Shown piece by piece: positions 1 through 7,377 of a stretch of DNA of 22,796 nucleotides; position 1 is the stretch's first letter; the number at the start of each line of letters is the position of its first letter. The translations under genes and the position numbers were made by a program. Below the pieces are notes generated by a model. It was not told the origin of the DNA and ran no database searches. It was given only the letters and a program-made list of their open reading frames with translations. This stretch comes from an uncultured Ruminococcus sp. (GTDB lineage Bacteria; Bacillota; Clostridia; Oscillospirales; Ruminococcaceae), in NCBI GenBank assembly GCA_910579955.1, contig CAJTWE010000033.1:1-22796 (forward strand), read 5' to 3'.

Positions 1-40
1 CTTCTATTATATTTTGGTGGCGGGATTGTGTCAAGTTTTA

Positions 41-2473
41 TTATACTACATCATCGGAATAAAATTTCTGCATTTCGGGAGAAGCAGTTTCCTCATATGT
101 ATCCCATGGATTTTTCTCCGTAGAGAATTCTTCAATCAATTTACTTTTCATCAAGCATAGGTCAAATACATTAAGTCTGTCATCTTCACATAAATCTCCT
201 GCTTTCCAGTCAGCGAGCTTTGTGTTAGGTACGGCAAGAATCCATTTTTGAAGTAATACAACGTCTGTGATGTCAAACTTTTTGTCTGCATTGACATCGC
301 CAAGTATTATCTTCTGAGAACCTGCACCAAGAATACCAGTACCGCCAACAGCTCCGATTGTTTCATCAATATAGAAACTTTCCGTGCTGTCTGCTGTTTC
401 GATATAGAGGTACATGTCAGATGCGTCAGATGGAATCTTGAAGTTAGAATTGGCAAGCTGAACCCACTCGCCCTTGATAGCTGTTGATTCTGCAATTGTA
501 GCATACTGAGTATCGCCGTTTCCGTCAACATACTGTAATTTCATGAAAAACGTATCGACAGTTTTGCCTGACGTATACTTTACATTTGCGCTAAAGCTAT
601 ATTCATTGCCCGGCTTAAAAACGAATGTACTTAGCGATTTTTGCGCTCCGTTCCATGCCGAGGTTCTTCCTGAAACATAAAGCGAACTGTTTCCGACATA
701 TCCGGTCTGGCTGCTTGAAACAACTTCTGCGCTTCCTCTTCCTGTCCAGCCCTCAGCGTCATTTTCAAAACCGTTATTAAAATACCATCCGAAATCGTTT
801 GGCTTGACTTCGGTAGGCTGATTCCAATCGGCTCGTTCATAGTCAAAAAAGTCGACATCTACATAACCGCCGGTTGATTTTGTAGCATAGCTGTATATCG
901 CGCTGCGATAACCGGTAAACAGCTTCAAATCGTAGCTCATGCTGAGTTCATTTCCGATTTTTGTCCAGCTGTTGCCGTCATATGAATAGTAGAAATTCGC
1001 CTTGTCAATGTTATATGAAATATTCAGATCGCTGTCAACATTGTTAAATTTGAAATCCACCTTGAGGTAAATTTCATTTCCACGGAGATCGGTCTCCTCA
1101 ATAATTTTATTATAGCTGTCTGAAATGTCGCCTCCGCTTGCCGCAATGCCATTTTCAGCCATATAAATCTTTTTTGAACCGTCATCAGCAACATAAACTC
1201 CAATGTTTCCGTACTTATACTGAAAAGCTGAAAGACCTGCGTGATCGCCGACTTTCATATTAGATGTATCAAGCTTGATGACGCTGCTGCAAGCTGGTCC
1301 TTCCGTTCGCTGAGTAAGCGTATTTCTCGCATTCAGAATATTTGTTGCAAGGGTCTTGTTTTTCAATCTCAAATATCCTTTGCGTTCAGTCACCGACCAT
1401 GCAGTATTATCCGGATTGTGATTCCACTGCCATTCAAGAGCAAGATCGTTTGAACCATAGTTGAAATCATCGTCAGCGGCAAGAAATGTTCCGCCGTAGC
1501 TGCCGTCCACAGTCAGCGTTTTTGGAACTTTTCCGTTTTCGCCCATGATGGGCCAATCGTTCTGCCATGTTACGGGAACAAGAACGGGAATACGCCCCAC
1601 TGCCCCATGATCCTGAAAAACAAGTCCGTACCACTTGCCGTCGGGCGTATCTACAATTCCACCCTGCGCAGCACCATCAGAATTAAGAATAGTTTTGCCC
1701 TCATAAGAGCCGAGAATATCCTTGCTTCTGTAGCAAAGCTCGATTCTTCCGCTGTTGCTCGGCCATGCGATGAGGAATATGTAGTAATAGTCGCCGATTT
1801 TCTGTATATGCGAACCCTCGCCGCTAAGACCGTCAAGACCTGTTTTAAAAAGCTCCTTATCAGCTCCTCCGGGCTTGAAATCTGTCATCTCGGAATTAAA
1901 CTCCTTGATTTTAATAGTTCCACCTGCGCCGTATACAAGATAATTTCTGCCATCATCGTCAAAAAAGAGCGAAGCGTCGTGATACATTCCGTTAAGTTCA
2001 GTTTTTGTCCACTTGCCGTTTTCAATATCCGTTGTTTTGTAGATATAAGATTTCCCCGTACCATAGCTTCCGAAGAAAACATAAAATGTTCCGTTGTGAT
2101 AGCGCAGACTCGCAGCCCATTGTCCATGAGCATAGTCGTTTTTGCCGTTTGTAAGATTTTGAACATCTCCGTCTGCGAGAGTATCATAAACATAATTGCA
2201 GATCTCCCATGAAGCAAGATCTTTTGATTTCATAATCGGTGCACCCGGGCTGAAAAACATAGTCGTACTTATCATGTAATATGTATCGCCCACACGTATA
2301 GCGTCAAGATCAGGAACATCCGACCAGATAACAGGATTAGCTACTGTTGAACTTTCAGCTGCAATAACATTTTGATTCACCTGAGACGGAAAAGATACTG
2401 ATGCAGTAAGAAACGCAAGCGATGTCATACAGGACAAAGCCGCCTGAACGCATTTTTTTCTTATGAGTTTCAT
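41..2473 (-). CDS. Secreted GH43 glycoside hydrolase with CBM22-like module and type I dockerin
   Basis: Extracellular hemicellulase, probably a beta-xylosidase or arabinofuranosidase, built to dock onto a cellulosome scaffoldin. Domain order: signal peptide about 1-39 (basic start, hydrophobic core); five-bladed GH43 catalytic domain about 45-330; concanavalin-like GH43 C-terminal domain about 335-545; CBM22/CBM4_9-like module about 563-710 (starts FNNGFENDAEGW); dockerin about 722-782 with two Ca-binding repeats (GDVNADKKFDITD and GDLCEDDRLNVFD). Likely catalytic residues are D55 (PDLDAIR, base), D166 (HDASLFFDDDG, pKa modulator) and E219 (GEGSH, acid). A 28-residue tail follows the dockerin. 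The second repeat begins DLCEDD rather than the usual DxNxDG, so its calcium loop is atypical. The start has an AAGGAGGAA ribosome site. The gene is monocistronic here with its own promoter. Family and modularity are clear; the exact substrate is not readable from sequence. Confidence 0.93.
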   Translation of the reverse strand: MKLIRKKCVQAALSCMTSLAFLTASVSFPSQVNQNVIAAESSTVANPVIWSDVPDLDAIRVGDTYYMISTTMFFSPGAPIMKSKDLASWEICNYVYDTLADGDVQNLTNGKNDYAHGQWAASLRYHNGTFYVFFGSYGTGKSYIYKTTDIENGKWTKTELNGMYHDASLFFDDDGRNYLVYGAGGTIKIKEFNSEMTDFKPGGADKELFKTGLDGLSGEGSHIQKIGDYYYIFLIAWPSNSGRIELCYRSKDILGSYEGKTILNSDGAAQGGIVDTPDGKWYGLVFQDHGAVGRIPVLVPVTWQNDWPIMGENGKVPKTLTVDGSYGGTFLAADDDFNYGSNDLALEWQWNHNPDNTAWSVTERKGYLRLKNKTLATNILNARNTLTQRTEGPACSSVIKLDTSNMKVGDHAGLSAFQYKYGNIGVYVADDGSKKIYMAENGIAASGGDISDSYNKIIEETDLRGNEIYLKVDFKFNNVDSDLNISYNIDKANFYYSYDGNSWTKIGNELSMSYDLKLFTGYRSAIYSYATKSTGGYVDVDFFDYERADWNQPTEVKPNDFGWYFNNGFENDAEGWTGRGSAEVVSSSQTGYVGNSSLYVSGRTSAWNGAQKSLSTFVFKPGNEYSFSANVKYTSGKTVDTFFMKLQYVDGNGDTQYATIAESTAIKGEWVQLANSNFKIPSDASDMYLYIETADSTESFYIDETIGAVGGTGILGAGSQKIILGDVNADKKFDITDVVLLQKWILAVPNTKLADWKAGDLCEDDRLNVFDLCLMKSKLIEEFSTEKNPWDTYEETASPEMQKFYSDDVV

Positions 2474-2517
2474 AAAATTCCTCCTTTTATATAAAAAATA
2501 TCAATTTCTTTATCTAC

Positions 2518-2546
2518 ATTTTATCTTTTTTTGTATGATGAATCAA
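2518..2546 (-). promoter_or_regulatory. Promoter of the GH43 gene
   Basis: On the minus strand, TTGATT (2541-2546) and TAAAAT (2518-2523) are separated by exactly 17 bases, about 45 bases before the ATG. A strong AAGGAGGAA ribosome site lies downstream. Both boxes are close to the sigma-A consensus. Confidence 0.6.
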
Positions 2547-2602
2547 CCCACAATTCGCATTATTGGTGGATAAAATGAAGAAATAAATTAAAAAAAATTC
2601 GC

Positions 2603-2644
2603 TGCAAAAAGAAAAACTCCACAGTGATTTTAATCTCACTGCGG
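2603..2644 (-). terminator. Orphan rho-independent terminator
   Basis: On the minus strand CCGCAGTGA and TCACTGTGG form a 9-bp stem (one G.T pair) with an 8-base loop (arms 2619-2627 and 2636-2644), followed by TTTTTCTTTTT. It lies upstream of the GH43 promoter and points towards it, but no minus-strand gene precedes it. It may be left over from a deleted gene. Confidence 0.55.
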
Positions 2645-2881
2645 CAGTTATCGTTTTACGATGAGCTGAAAACGCCTTAAAAAGCTTGTAATTTCCGTAC
2701 TTTTTTGTCATAATGAAAAAAGCAATGAATACATTTTTCTCAAGTAATAAGTACTTGAAGTCAAGAACAATTATAAAGCGATGAAGAAAATATCAGTACT
2801 GCATTAAGATTGTATCAAGAGAAAGAATACAAAATATAGCTCCAAAAGAGAAAACCAATAAATATTATTCGCCCTAATATA

Positions 2882-4315
2882 ATGAAACTAAAAAGGAGTG
2901 TGGTTGCTATAAAAACACTCATATTTAATGGATCTCCACGAAAAAACGGTGATACTGCTTTTCTTATCCAAAAATTAACAGATCAACTATATGGAGAAAT
3001 TAAAATTGTTAATGCCTATACTGCAAATATTTCTCCTTGTACTGACTGTCGAAAATGTCGGGAACAGTTCGGATGTGTCATAAAATACGAGATGCAGGAA
3101 GTGTATCAGTATCTTGAAATATGCGACAATGTTGTCATTGCATCGCCCATCTACTTCTCGGAATTGACGGGAAAGCTGTTAGATTTGGGCAGTCGACTGC
3201 AATTATTTTTTTCAGCAAAACAATTTCTGCATGAAACACCGCAGCTGAAATGCAAAAAAGGTGTCGTCTTACTAACAGGCGGTGGTTCTGGGAATCCAAA
3301 TAAAGCCTATGAAACAGCAGTATGTCTTATGCATTATATGAATGTACAGCAGATCTATCCTTTGATTTGCAGCCATAATACAGATCATGTTCCTGCAAAA
3401 AAAGATGAAAGCATTCTGACTGAAATAGAGAGAACTGCTGAATTCTTGAATCCGTCTGAAGAAAAGCTTTTATTTTCTGCTGCTTCTGTCACCATGAAAA
3501 ATACACCAAGTGAAAAAATTGAGCTGTTTCGGTCTCTCTTTCGTGGAAGAGAAGATGTTTATGCATTACGATGGCAAAATCAAAAAAGTAAGAAAAGTGG
3601 TTATTCGCCCGTATGCCAAAACAAATGGATACCTGGTATTTGCCATCTGCCACAGATGAAGTGTGCGGACTGCAATTATCGCAGTTATGCGCCAGTTACA
3701 GACAAGGTAATTTATCTTCATCTTTCAGGAAAGGATTTGCAATGTCGGGATGTTGTTGGAATTTACCCTATTCTTCCAGATGAAACGGCCTATTTTCTTG
3801 CGATTGATTTTGACGAAGAAAACTGGATGGATGATGTTTCAGAAGTCAGACAAGTTTGTAAAGAATATCATATTCCGGTATCTGTGGAACGTTCTTGCTC
3901 CGGAAATGGTGCTCATTTGTGGATATTTTTTGATACACCAATTTTGGCAAAAACAGCACGACAGCTTGGCTCTTGTCTGCTGACTTTGGCTATGCAGCAT
4001 CGTCATGAGATTCGTTTTGATTCCTATGACAGAATGTTTCCAAATCAGGACACCATGCCTTCCGGCGGCGTTGGCAATCTGATCGCACTTCCACTGCAAA
4101 AACAAGCACTTGTTCAAGGAAACAGCGTTTTTGTCAATGAAAAGTTTGTTTCATATTCTGACCAGTGGGCTTATCTTTCTACTATTTCAAAAATGCAGAT
4201 TTCAGAAACAGAACAATTTATTCAAATACATAAGAAAGATACAGATTTAGGCGAATTGTTTCAGGAAGAAACATCTGACAAACCATGGATGCTGCCTATC
4301 TCAGAAAGTAGCTAA
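2882..4315 (+). CDS. Flavodoxin-like FMN reductase joined to a TOTE archaeo-eukaryotic primase domain; 5' part of a broken gene
   Basis: Residues about 10-190 are an NADPH-dependent FMN reductase/iron-sulfur flavoprotein-type flavodoxin fold (FNGSPRKNGDT phosphate loop, CTDCRKC cluster at 53-59). Residues about 205-460 are the primase (AEP) domain of TOTE conflict proteins. It has a Cys4 zinc site (C245, C254, C261, C264), catalytic acids D309 and D311 in AIDFDEENW, the SGNGAHLWIFF core at 340-350, and SYDRMFPNQD. The frame ends at a TAA after residue 477, but the same frame continues to encode TOTE linker sequence, so this stop is a nonsense mutation. The AAAAGGAG site at 2891-2898 is well placed for a start at 2909, where the codon is ATA (I10), so the flavodoxin's own ATG appears lost. 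The ATG at 2882 lies before that site and has no good one of its own. Probably a pseudogene, though the primase acids remain. Confidence 0.75.
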   Translation: MKLKRSVVAIKTLIFNGSPRKNGDTAFLIQKLTDQLYGEIKIVNAYTANISPCTDCRKCREQFGCVIKYEMQEVYQYLEICDNVVIASPIYFSELTGKLLDLGSRLQLFFSAKQFLHETPQLKCKKGVVLLTGGGSGNPNKAYETAVCLMHYMNVQQIYPLICSHNTDHVPAKKDESILTEIERTAEFLNPSEEKLLFSAASVTMKNTPSEKIELFRSLFRGREDVYALRWQNQKSKKSGYSPVCQNKWIPGICHLPQMKCADCNYRSYAPVTDKVIYLHLSGKDLQCRDVVGIYPILPDETAYFLAIDFDEENWMDDVSEVRQVCKEYHIPVSVERSCSGNGAHLWIFFDTPILAKTARQLGSCLLTLAMQHRHEIRFDSYDRMFPNQDTMPSGGVGNLIALPLQKQALVQGNSVFVNEKFVSYSDQWAYLSTISKMQISETEQFIQIHKKDTDLGELFQEETSDKPWMLPISESS

Positions 4316-4476
4316 TCATGTGTGTACCCAGCTGAAATTCATGTAGTTATCTCAAATCTGCTTTATATTCCAAAAGTCGATATTACGCAAAATGGTCTCA
4401 ATCGAATCAAAAGGCTGGCTGTTTTCAAAAATCCTGATTTCTATAAAGCACAAGCAATGCATATGTCTACTTATGA
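4316..4476 (+). pseudogene. TOTE primase-helicase linker, readable in frame after the nonsense codon
   Basis: Reading on from the TAA at 4313-4315 in the same frame gives AEIHVVISNLLYIPKVD, then NRIKRLAVFKNPDFYKAQAM, typical of the segment between primase and helicase in TOTE proteins, before a TGA at 4484-4486. From 4477 the coding frame shifts by +2 and jumps directly to helicase motif III (GLTATP). The intervening helicase core with the Walker A (GKT) and DExH motifs is absent, so an out-of-frame deletion of roughly 150 or more codons lies at about 4477-4482. Confidence 0.7.
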
Positions 4477-5493
4477 TACGGACTGACAGCAACACCAAAA
4501 CGAGCAGCCGGACATCATCCCATTATTTTTATGCAGTGCGGTCCAATCCGCTATCAGGCAGATGCAAAAGAATATGCAAAAAAGCATAGTTTTTCCCATA
4601 TTCTTGTTCCCAGATTTACAAAATATCGAACTGTCGCAGATGAAAAAATGACAATCACACAGCATTACCAGGCAATTTGTGAAAACGATGCACGAAATCA
4701 GATGATTTCTGAGGATGTCAAACGGGCTGTTTCGGATGGCAGAACGCCCATTATCATTTCAGAACGCACCTTCCACATCACCAAACTATATGAACTTTTG
4801 CAAAACTCCGCTGACTATGTTATAATTCTAAATGGAAAAGGAACTGCAAAAGAAAAGCGTGAACGGCTTGCAATAATACAAACTATTCCGGAAAATGAAA
4901 GCGTTATTCTCCTTGCAACAGGAAAATATATCGGTGAAGGCTTTGATTTTCCACGATTAGATACATTATTTTTAACAATGCCAATTTCATGGTCCGGTAC
5001 GCTGGCACAATATGCCGGAAGACTACACAGGGAACACAATGGGAAAACTAGCGCTGTCATTTACGACTATGCAGATCTACACGTTCCCATGTTGGAAAAT
5101 ATGTATAAGAAGCGATTAAGAGGATATGCACAACTTGGTTATACACTCGCTATACAGCAACAAGAAAATATCGAATTTCAGAGTATTTATTCCAACAAAA
5201 AATATATAAAAGATTTGCTTTTGGATATAGCTTCGACAAAACGCTCGCTTGTCATTTGTGGCGGATACTATTCGACAGGATATGTGAATCAGATTTTGAA
5301 AATCGCTGAAACGCTTTATGCAAACAACGTATCAATAAAGGCAATCATCAAAAAATCAAGTTCCTCTTATCATGAGAAATTAGTGCAATTATTCTCATTT
5401 CATGGATTTCGATGCATATTAAAAAATTATATCAATCACAGTTTCGTTATCATTGATGGAAAAACGGTATGGCATAATAAATCCCCCATTTAA
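4477..5493 (+). pseudogene. TOTE SF2 helicase C-terminal half plus PLD-like nuclease remnant
   Basis: Open from 4477; the first usable ATG is at 4531. It encodes motif III GLTATPKRAAGHHPIIFMQC, then a RecA2 domain with motif V (ATGKYIGEGFDFPRLD) and motif VI (QYAGRLHRE). A C-terminal phospholipase D-like nuclease domain follows (YIKDLLLDIA through CGGYYSTGY to NHSFVIIDGKTVW). The PLD domain stops abruptly at HNKSPI, short of the usual second half, so the 3' end is also truncated. With no Walker A or B motif the fragment cannot be an active helicase. It is the downstream part of the primase-bearing gene, separated by a nonsense codon and a frameshifting deletion. Confidence 0.8.
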
Positions 5494-5525
5494 GAATTGA
5501 ATATATAGAAATGCTGTAATCTTAT

Positions 5526-5714
5526 TTAGAAAATGCATAATTGCTTGCGTACCATTTTGAGAAAAGTATCCTGTGTCAAATCCTCCGCTAATGTATCACT
5601 TACGGCAGCCTTTAGCAGAAATTTCATAATATAAGGATAGTATAACCGTATCAGTTTCTCAAAGGCTTGTTTTTCACCTTTCTGACACTTCTTGACCAGA
5701 GAACTTTCATTCAC
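5526..5714 (-). pseudogene. Truncated ECF-type RNA polymerase sigma factor, region 2 only
   Basis: The 62-residue frame begins MNESSLVKKCQKGEKQAFEK and contains sigma-70 region 2 (LIRLYYPYIMKFLLKAA, LAEDLTQDTFLKMVRK). It then ends KQLCIF, with no region 4, where an ECF factor would run to about 160-190 residues. GGCGGTGA precedes the ATG. Its truncated 3' end meets the truncated 3' end of the TOTE fragment about 32 bases away, so a rearrangement junction probably lies at about 5493-5545. Confidence 0.7.
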
Positions 5715-5833
5715 CGCCTTATCTTCTTTCCTTTTTCACTTTATTACACGCAGTAATTTTCAAAAGGTTGGTGAATCTCTAAATTTTTTAGATAAAAAAA
5801 GCCACTCATTTATTGAACAGTCAATTTTTTACA

Positions 5834-6030
5834 TTATAAAACCATTATAAACGTACCTACACCGATCAAAATACATCCTATCAATGATTTAATTGTAAAC
5901 TCCTCGTGTAGGAAGATAAATGCTAAAATAAGCGTGATAACAACTACCGTTCTTATGGCAGTTGCAAGATTTGAATTTACTTCGTCAATACCGATTTTCG
6001 CCAATATTGATAAGCGAATATAATCCACAT
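5834..6030 (-). pseudogene. EamA/DMT-family transporter remnant with internal deletions
   Basis: GGAG precedes an ATG at 6030 whose frame reads MWIIFA, the usual start of short EamA proteins, but that frame fails at once. The family sequence resumes one frame over as ILAKIGIDEVNSNLATAIRT, then jumps to FIFLHEEFTIKSLIGCILIG, the last two helices of the family. About 10 residues near the start and about 70 in the middle appear missing; a complete protein has about 140 residues. A 64-residue frame from a GTG at 6028 covers the recognisable parts but has only about two plausible membrane segments. Confidence 0.65.
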
Positions 6031-6080
6031 ATTTTTCTCCATTTTTTCATTATTTTTTTCTGATTACTTAAAAATAATGC

Positions 6081-6170
6081 TTACAGAAGTTTTAACATTT
6101 CCTCGATTTTAAGATTAATATCGGCATCATGATAAATCGCACCATCACTACGACCACAATCACTTTCTCT
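6081..6170 (-). pseudogene. Unassigned C-terminal protein fragment
   Basis: One minus-strand frame, bounded upstream by a stop, reads CGRSDGAIYHDADINLKIEE and ends MLKLL before a TAA at 6081-6083. It looks like a real C-terminus (amphipathic final helix, balanced composition) but has no start or ribosome site. I do not recognise the family. It sits directly beside the HAD remnant. Confidence 0.25.
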
Positions 6171-6506
6171 TTATATGTTCAGATATTCGGACAACTCATT
6201 CTAGCTGCCGATTCTCAGATGAGAGAACTCAGCAGTACCTGATCTCATCTGATTGCTGATAATTCCTGTGCGGATACCATTTTCCTGCAATGCTACAAGC
6301 ATCTTATCAGCACCCGGTATCATGCAGCCTTTCGAGATACCATTCCACATGATACGCTCCGCCTCTTCCATCGGGACAGATAACTTTATGTCGAAATGCT
6401 CCAAAACATAGCGTAAAAACGTGTGCTCATGAATTTCGATCAGTTCCCCACGCAATGCACGAATCTCATAAAAAAGATTCAAAAGATAATTGCTGAATTC
6501 CTGCAA
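6171..6506 (-). pseudogene. HAD-superfamily hydrolase remnant
   Basis: The open part (101 codons from a TTG at 6506) contains the HAD cap and core stretch FLRYVLEHFDIKL, PGADKMLVALQENGIRTGII and motif II SNQMRSGTA, then ends HLRIGS before a TAG. In the same frame after the TAG it reads NELSEYLNI and a TAA at 6171, which looks like the family's usual C-terminus with a Trp codon mutated to TAG. The N-terminal DxD motif and the sequence between SGTA and the C-terminus (Lys and GDxxxD motifs) are missing. The protein would be inactive. Confidence 0.6.
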
Positions 6507-6633
6507 GCTGATGTTGTTGTGTCGGTAATTTTACAGATTGTTTTGCGCTTGAAAATGCTGTACCTACACCTTCAAAACTGTATGTTCCAATACAACAATC
6601 TATTGTATTACCTGCCAATGCAATTATTGCCAT
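6466..6633 (-). CDS. Small ORF of unknown function, probably a truncated gene start
   Basis: A 55-codon frame begins MAIIALAGNTIDCCIGTY behind a good AGGTGA site at normal spacing, so translation initiation looks real. It continues EGVGTAFSSAKQSVKLP and then runs out of frame over the start of the HAD remnant before a TGA. The first 45 residues have the composition of a real protein. I do not recognise the family. The best reading is an intact 5' end fused by deletion to unrelated sequence. Confidence 0.35.
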   Translation of the reverse strand: MAIIALAGNTIDCCIGTYSFEGVGTAFSSAKQSVKLPTQQHQLAGIQQLSFESFL

Positions 6634-6701
6634 AAAAATTCACCTCACATCCTTAATTTAGTATGCCGCACGTGAATTTTCTTTATTAGGTAACTTAATG
6701 C

Positions 6702-6905
6702 TTATTTATATTTACTTCCATCTTCATGTATAAAATAAACCTTAAATTTTTCGTTTTTTGTATATTCAGTCACATCATGTATAAGCTGTAAACGTTCGCT
6801 GTCATCAGCAACTCCTTTATGCTGTAACCATGCCACCGCATCGCCGTATGCACAGAATCCGTTGATGCACAATTCACCGTTGAACCTTGAGATTTTGAAA
6901 TAAAT
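6702..6905 (-). pseudogene. Unassigned C-terminal protein fragment joined to the DUF1016 remnant
   Basis: One minus-strand frame without a start reads ISRFNGELCINGFCAYGDAV, then WLQHKGVADDSERLQLIHDV, and ends FIHEDGSKYK before a TAA at 6702-6704. Composition and length suggest the C-terminus of a real cytoplasmic protein. I do not recognise it. The DUF1016 segment meets it out of frame at about 6895-6905, so two unrelated gene pieces are joined here. Confidence 0.35.
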
Positions 6906-7009
6906 TCCAGCAATCCTTTGCCATAATCTGCAAGTTCACTTTCACCGCAATATTCATATAGCTGTCTGCCGATTTCCCAATACGCAATGGCCATAGATTT
7001 CCAGAAATT
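6890..7009 (-). pseudogene. DUF1016/YhcG-type nuclease N-terminal fragment
   Basis: The frame reads NFWKSMAIAYWEIGRQLYEY, then ESELADYGKGLLEFISK, which is the start of the DUF1016 N-terminal domain of YhcG-like PDDEXK proteins (about 330-370 residues when complete). After FISK the sequence continues in unrelated residues. Only about 35 codons survive and the PDDEXK nuclease domain is absent. Confidence 0.6.
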
Positions 7010-7040
7010 CTCTTAATTCCTCAAAACGCATAGCAAGCAT

Positions 7041-7307
7041 GTATTTCCTGAGGGTGTTTATGGGGTTAACTCAGGTGCTTTTACATTTCAACAATATATA
7101 AAAGAAATTGAGATTCCTAAAAGTGTACATGTATTTGGCTATGGATTTACTGTATTTAACGATTGTGAAAATCTTACAGATATATATTGTGACGGAACGG
7201 AGATTGAATGGAATGACGTTGAATTTAATGATGAACTTTTTAATATGAATATTCATTTTAAAGTTGAATCTACTATCCCAGAAGAAACAACTACTACAAT
7301 ATTATAA
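7041..7307 (+). pseudogene. BspA-type leucine-rich repeat surface protein fragment
   Basis: A plus-strand frame without a start codon encodes one to two LRR_5 repeats: SGAFTFQQYIKEIEIPKSV, then GYGFTVFNDCENLTDIYCDG and TEIEWNDVEF. A short acidic Thr-rich stretch (PEETTTT) follows before a TAA at 7305-7307. The pattern IxxIxIPxSVxxxGxxxFxxCxxLxxIY is characteristic of BspA-like repeats common in Ruminococcus surface proteins. Upstream sequence gives no N-terminus, so this is the 3' scrap of a larger gene. Confidence 0.6.
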
Positions 7308-7377
7308 AGTTTGATACTTCTTTTATGGGTAATTTTTCTGATAAGCAGTTTACGTGTATGCTTGACACAGCACTTTA

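Larger units (their letters stand above)
2474..2881. other. Intergenic region between GH43 and the TOTE remnant
   Basis: This 408-base gap holds the GH43 promoter, an orphan minus-strand terminator, and a perfect CAAGTA-N5-TACTTG dyad at 2741-2757. I see no convincing gene. A 65-codon minus-strand frame at 2514-2711 runs through the terminator stem and resembles no family I know. Confidence 0.5.

Noticed and set aside
1607..2212. 201-codon plus-strand frame opposite the GH43 catalytic domain
   Set aside because: It lies wholly antisense to a gene with clear catalytic motifs, has no ribosome site and resembles no family.
2514..2711. 65-codon minus-strand frame in the GH43 upstream gap
   Set aside because: It runs through the terminator hairpin, overlaps the GH43 promoter, and has low-complexity Phe/Lys-rich sequence.
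4392..4589. 65-codon plus-strand frame in the TOTE gap
   Set aside because: It crosses the deletion junction in the wrong frame; the two other frames carry the recognisable TOTE sequence on each side.
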